In this document: positions 4,298 through 5,538 of the stretch, piece after piece
Numbering within the stretch: the stretch's first letter is position 1
Layout of the letters: each line of letters opens with the position of its first letter
Source: JBBSEZ01 sp038239195
GTDB taxonomy: Bacteria; Planctomycetota; Planctomycetia; Gemmatales; Gemmataceae
Assembly (NCBI GenBank): GCA_038239195.1
Contig: JBBSEZ010000562.1
Location: 1 to 5,538 of the forward strand
Direction: 5' to 3'
DNA length: 5,538 nucleotides
Notes under the pieces: model-generated
Told to the model about the DNA's origin: nothing
The model's input: only the letters and a program-made list of their open reading frames with translations
The model's database searches: none
Translations under genes and position numbers: made by a program

Positions 4298-5521
4298 TCA
4301 TCTCCTTGGCGCGACGGCTTCCAGGGCCGAGGGGAACACCACGCCCTGCCCACTCAAATCGACAATGCGCAGCAGAAACTCCCAGTTCGGGTCGGGGCTG
4401 TTTCGGTCGAAGGGCGCCTGGCAAACCTTCACCAGCACCGTATTCGTGCCCGCCTTGAGCTCGACGCGGAAGCGGTGCCGGTCGAGGCGAACGCCGTTGC
4501 GCTGTTCTTCGAAGCCGAAGACGCGCTTGCCGTTGACCCAGACGGTGAAGTTGTCGTCGGCCGCCCCGCGAAAGTCGACTGTGCGGGCGCTGGGCGCTTT
4601 GAAGGCGGTGTAGGCGTAGGCCACCGCGTCTTCCGCATCGCCGAGGGGCTGGCGCAGGTCGATCAGCGCCGGGAATCGGCCGCCGGGCGTCTCGGCCACG
4701 CGGAGGCGCTGCCAGCGCACCTTCTTCCCCTTGCCCGGCAGCTCCGCGGCAAGGTCGATGCCGCGCTCGGGCGGGTAGGCCGTCTTGAAGCCCTTGTTCC
4801 CTTTGCCGTCGAAGGGGCCGAGGACGTACCACTCGCGCAGGAAGCCGAAGTGGTCGGCCACGCTGACGCTCGCGCCCTGTTCCTTGAGGCGAGTGGCGAG
4901 CGCTCGCGCCTGGCTTAGTTCGCGGCTGGCGGCGAACGCCTTGCGGTAGGCGGCGACCTTCCCCGGTTTCGTTATCCTCTTGTCGCGCTCGAGATCGGCA
5001 AGTAGCTGATCGATGGCGTCGGGCCCAAACTCGGGGTCGGCGAGCCAGTCGCGCAGCAGGCGCCGCGTCGTGCCCGGCCGCAGTTCCTCGACCACTTCGA
5101 GCGCCAGCCGGCGCGCCCGACCTTGCCTTTTCGCGTCCTTGGCGAAGGCGAGGAGGGGATCGACGTCGAGCCGCTTGCCGCCGGCCTTTAATTCGGGGCC
5201 CGCGATGGCGTCGAAGGCGGTGCGCAGCCAGTTGGCCGTCACGGTGTCCGGCGTGTCCATCGCCAGGAGGATGCGCGGCAGTGCCTTCGGCCCGCGGGCC
5301 ACGAGCTTGTCCCAGGCGGCCCGGGCCGCAACCGGGTCGCCCGGCTTCTTGTGCCCCTTGACGTCTTCGAGCAGCCGGTCGAGCTCGTCGGCCCGGCCGG
5401 ACACCGGCAGCGCCAGGGCCAGGAGCAGAGCGAGCCAGGAGGGAAACCTGGATGATGCTTTCCCAAATACTTCGCCCGTCGGACAACCGGGCAGCCCGAC
5501 GCGCCAGCGAGGGAGAAGCAA
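4298..5521 (-). CDS. Secreted protein: helical N-terminal region plus C-terminal beta-sandwich domain (5' end uncertain)
   Basis: Up to 407 residues if read from the TTG at 5521. A signal peptide is clear at about residues 21-44 (KASSRF, then WLALLLALALPV, cleavage near SGRA|DE). Residues 45-215 are mostly charged helices, possibly HEAT-like. From about 228 to the end the sequence reads as a beta-sandwich of the kind attached to planctomycete and glycosidase proteins: WYVLGPFDGKG (231-241), YPPE (249-252), WQRL, then DDNFTVWVNGKRVFGF (322-337) and LKAGTNTVLVKV (355-366), as in jelly-roll carbohydrate-binding modules. No catalytic residues are evident. It is the first gene of the coupled pair with the beta-propeller, so a joint extracellular role is likely. 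There is no ATG before the signal peptide, the TTG lies in the loop of a palindrome, and the frame stays open to the window edge, so the true start is unsettled. Confidence 0.85.
   Translation of the reverse strand: MLLPRWRVGLPGCPTGEVFGKASSRFPSWLALLLALALPVSGRADELDRLLEDVKGHKKPGDPVAARAAWDKLVARGPKALPRILLAMDTPDTVTANWLRTAFDAIAGPELKAGGKRLDVDPLLAFAKDAKRQGRARRLALEVVEELRPGTTRRLLRDWLADPEFGPDAIDQLLADLERDKRITKPGKVAAYRKAFAASRELSQARALATRLKEQGASVSVADHFGFLREWYVLGPFDGKGNKGFKTAYPPERGIDLAAELPGKGKKVRWQRLRVAETPGGRFPALIDLRQPLGDAEDAVAYAYTAFKAPSARTVDFRGAADDNFTVWVNGKRVFGFEEQRNGVRLDRHRFRVELKAGTNTVLVKVCQAPFDRNSPDPNWEFLLRIVDLSGQGVVFPSALEAVAPRR
4302..4307 (-). promoter_or_regulatory. Internal ribosome binding site coupling the two secreted-protein genes
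   Basis: AAGGAG on the minus strand lies 7 nt before ATG 4294 and within the last codons of the upstream gene (stop TGA at 4298-4300). This spacing is typical of translational coupling. Confidence 0.8.
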
Positions 5522-5538
5522 TCCCTCGCTGGCGCGTC
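5498..5538. repeat. Long palindrome at the window edge (17-bp stem, 7-nt loop)
   Basis: Arms 5498-5514 (GACGCGCCAGCGAGGGA) and 5522-5538 (its exact complement) flank loop GAAGCAA. It is perfect over all 17 pairs and stops only because the window ends, so it may be longer. Its sequence differs from copies 1-3, so it is a second repeat type. From memory, the motif CCCTCGCTnnCGCGTCGGGC recurs in planctomycete genomes; I could not check this. It overlaps the putative TTG start of the 4298-5521 gene. Confidence 0.75.

Noticed and set aside
2963..4918. 651-residue plus-strand open frame across the two secreted-protein genes
   Set aside because: It spans two clear minus-strand genes and their junction, and its composition (Arg/Ala/His/Gly) is that of an antisense reading.

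Overview
The window is a GC-rich bacterial chromosome segment, most likely from a planctomycete (Gemmatales/Pirellulales type). The case for this rests on a secreted PQQ-like beta-propeller protein with the N-terminal NWPAWRGPDGAG start typical of that phylum, its translationally coupled secreted partner, the overall codon bias, and short palindromic repeats beside genes. No taxonomic marker gene is present, so the assignment is an inference.

Layout from left to right. (1) Positions 43-1047, minus strand: a secreted or membrane-anchored alpha/beta-hydrolase-like protein with a two-helix membrane hairpin between its presumed catalytic Asp and His. (2) Positions 1048-1287: a divergent intergenic region with a good sigma-70-type promoter reading right. 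(3) Positions 1288-1611, plus strand: a His/Cys-rich, internally duplicated, probably metal-binding protein. (4) Positions 1735-1875, plus strand: a 46-residue very basic protein with a strong ribosome binding site. (5) Positions 1891-1936: a 17-bp perfect hairpin serving as a convergent, bidirectional terminator. (6) Positions 1943-2449, minus strand: a membrane protein resembling a small type IV prepilin peptidase. (7) Positions 2478-2585: a cluster of three palindromes. (8) Positions 2557-2844, minus strand: a 95-residue hypothetical protein. (9) Positions 2845-3082: a very GC-rich gap in which I support no gene. (10) Positions 3083-4294 and 4298-about 5521, both minus strand: a coupled pair, with the PQQ-like beta-propeller gene downstream of a gene for a secreted helical plus beta-sandwich protein. 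(11) Positions 5498-5538: a 17-bp-stem palindrome that runs to the window edge and covers the 5' end of the last gene.

The genes do not form one obvious pathway. The 4298-5521 and 3083-4294 genes are clearly co-expressed and both exported, so they probably act together outside the cytoplasm. The His-rich gene has its own promoter and may be metal-regulated. The rest look like unlinked accessory or housekeeping genes. The most distinctive features are the membrane hairpin inside the hydrolase and a palindromic repeat whose flank supplies the TAG stop codon of two unrelated genes (43-1047 and 2557-2844). I saw no tRNA, rRNA, CRISPR array, transposase or classical defence or secretion system.
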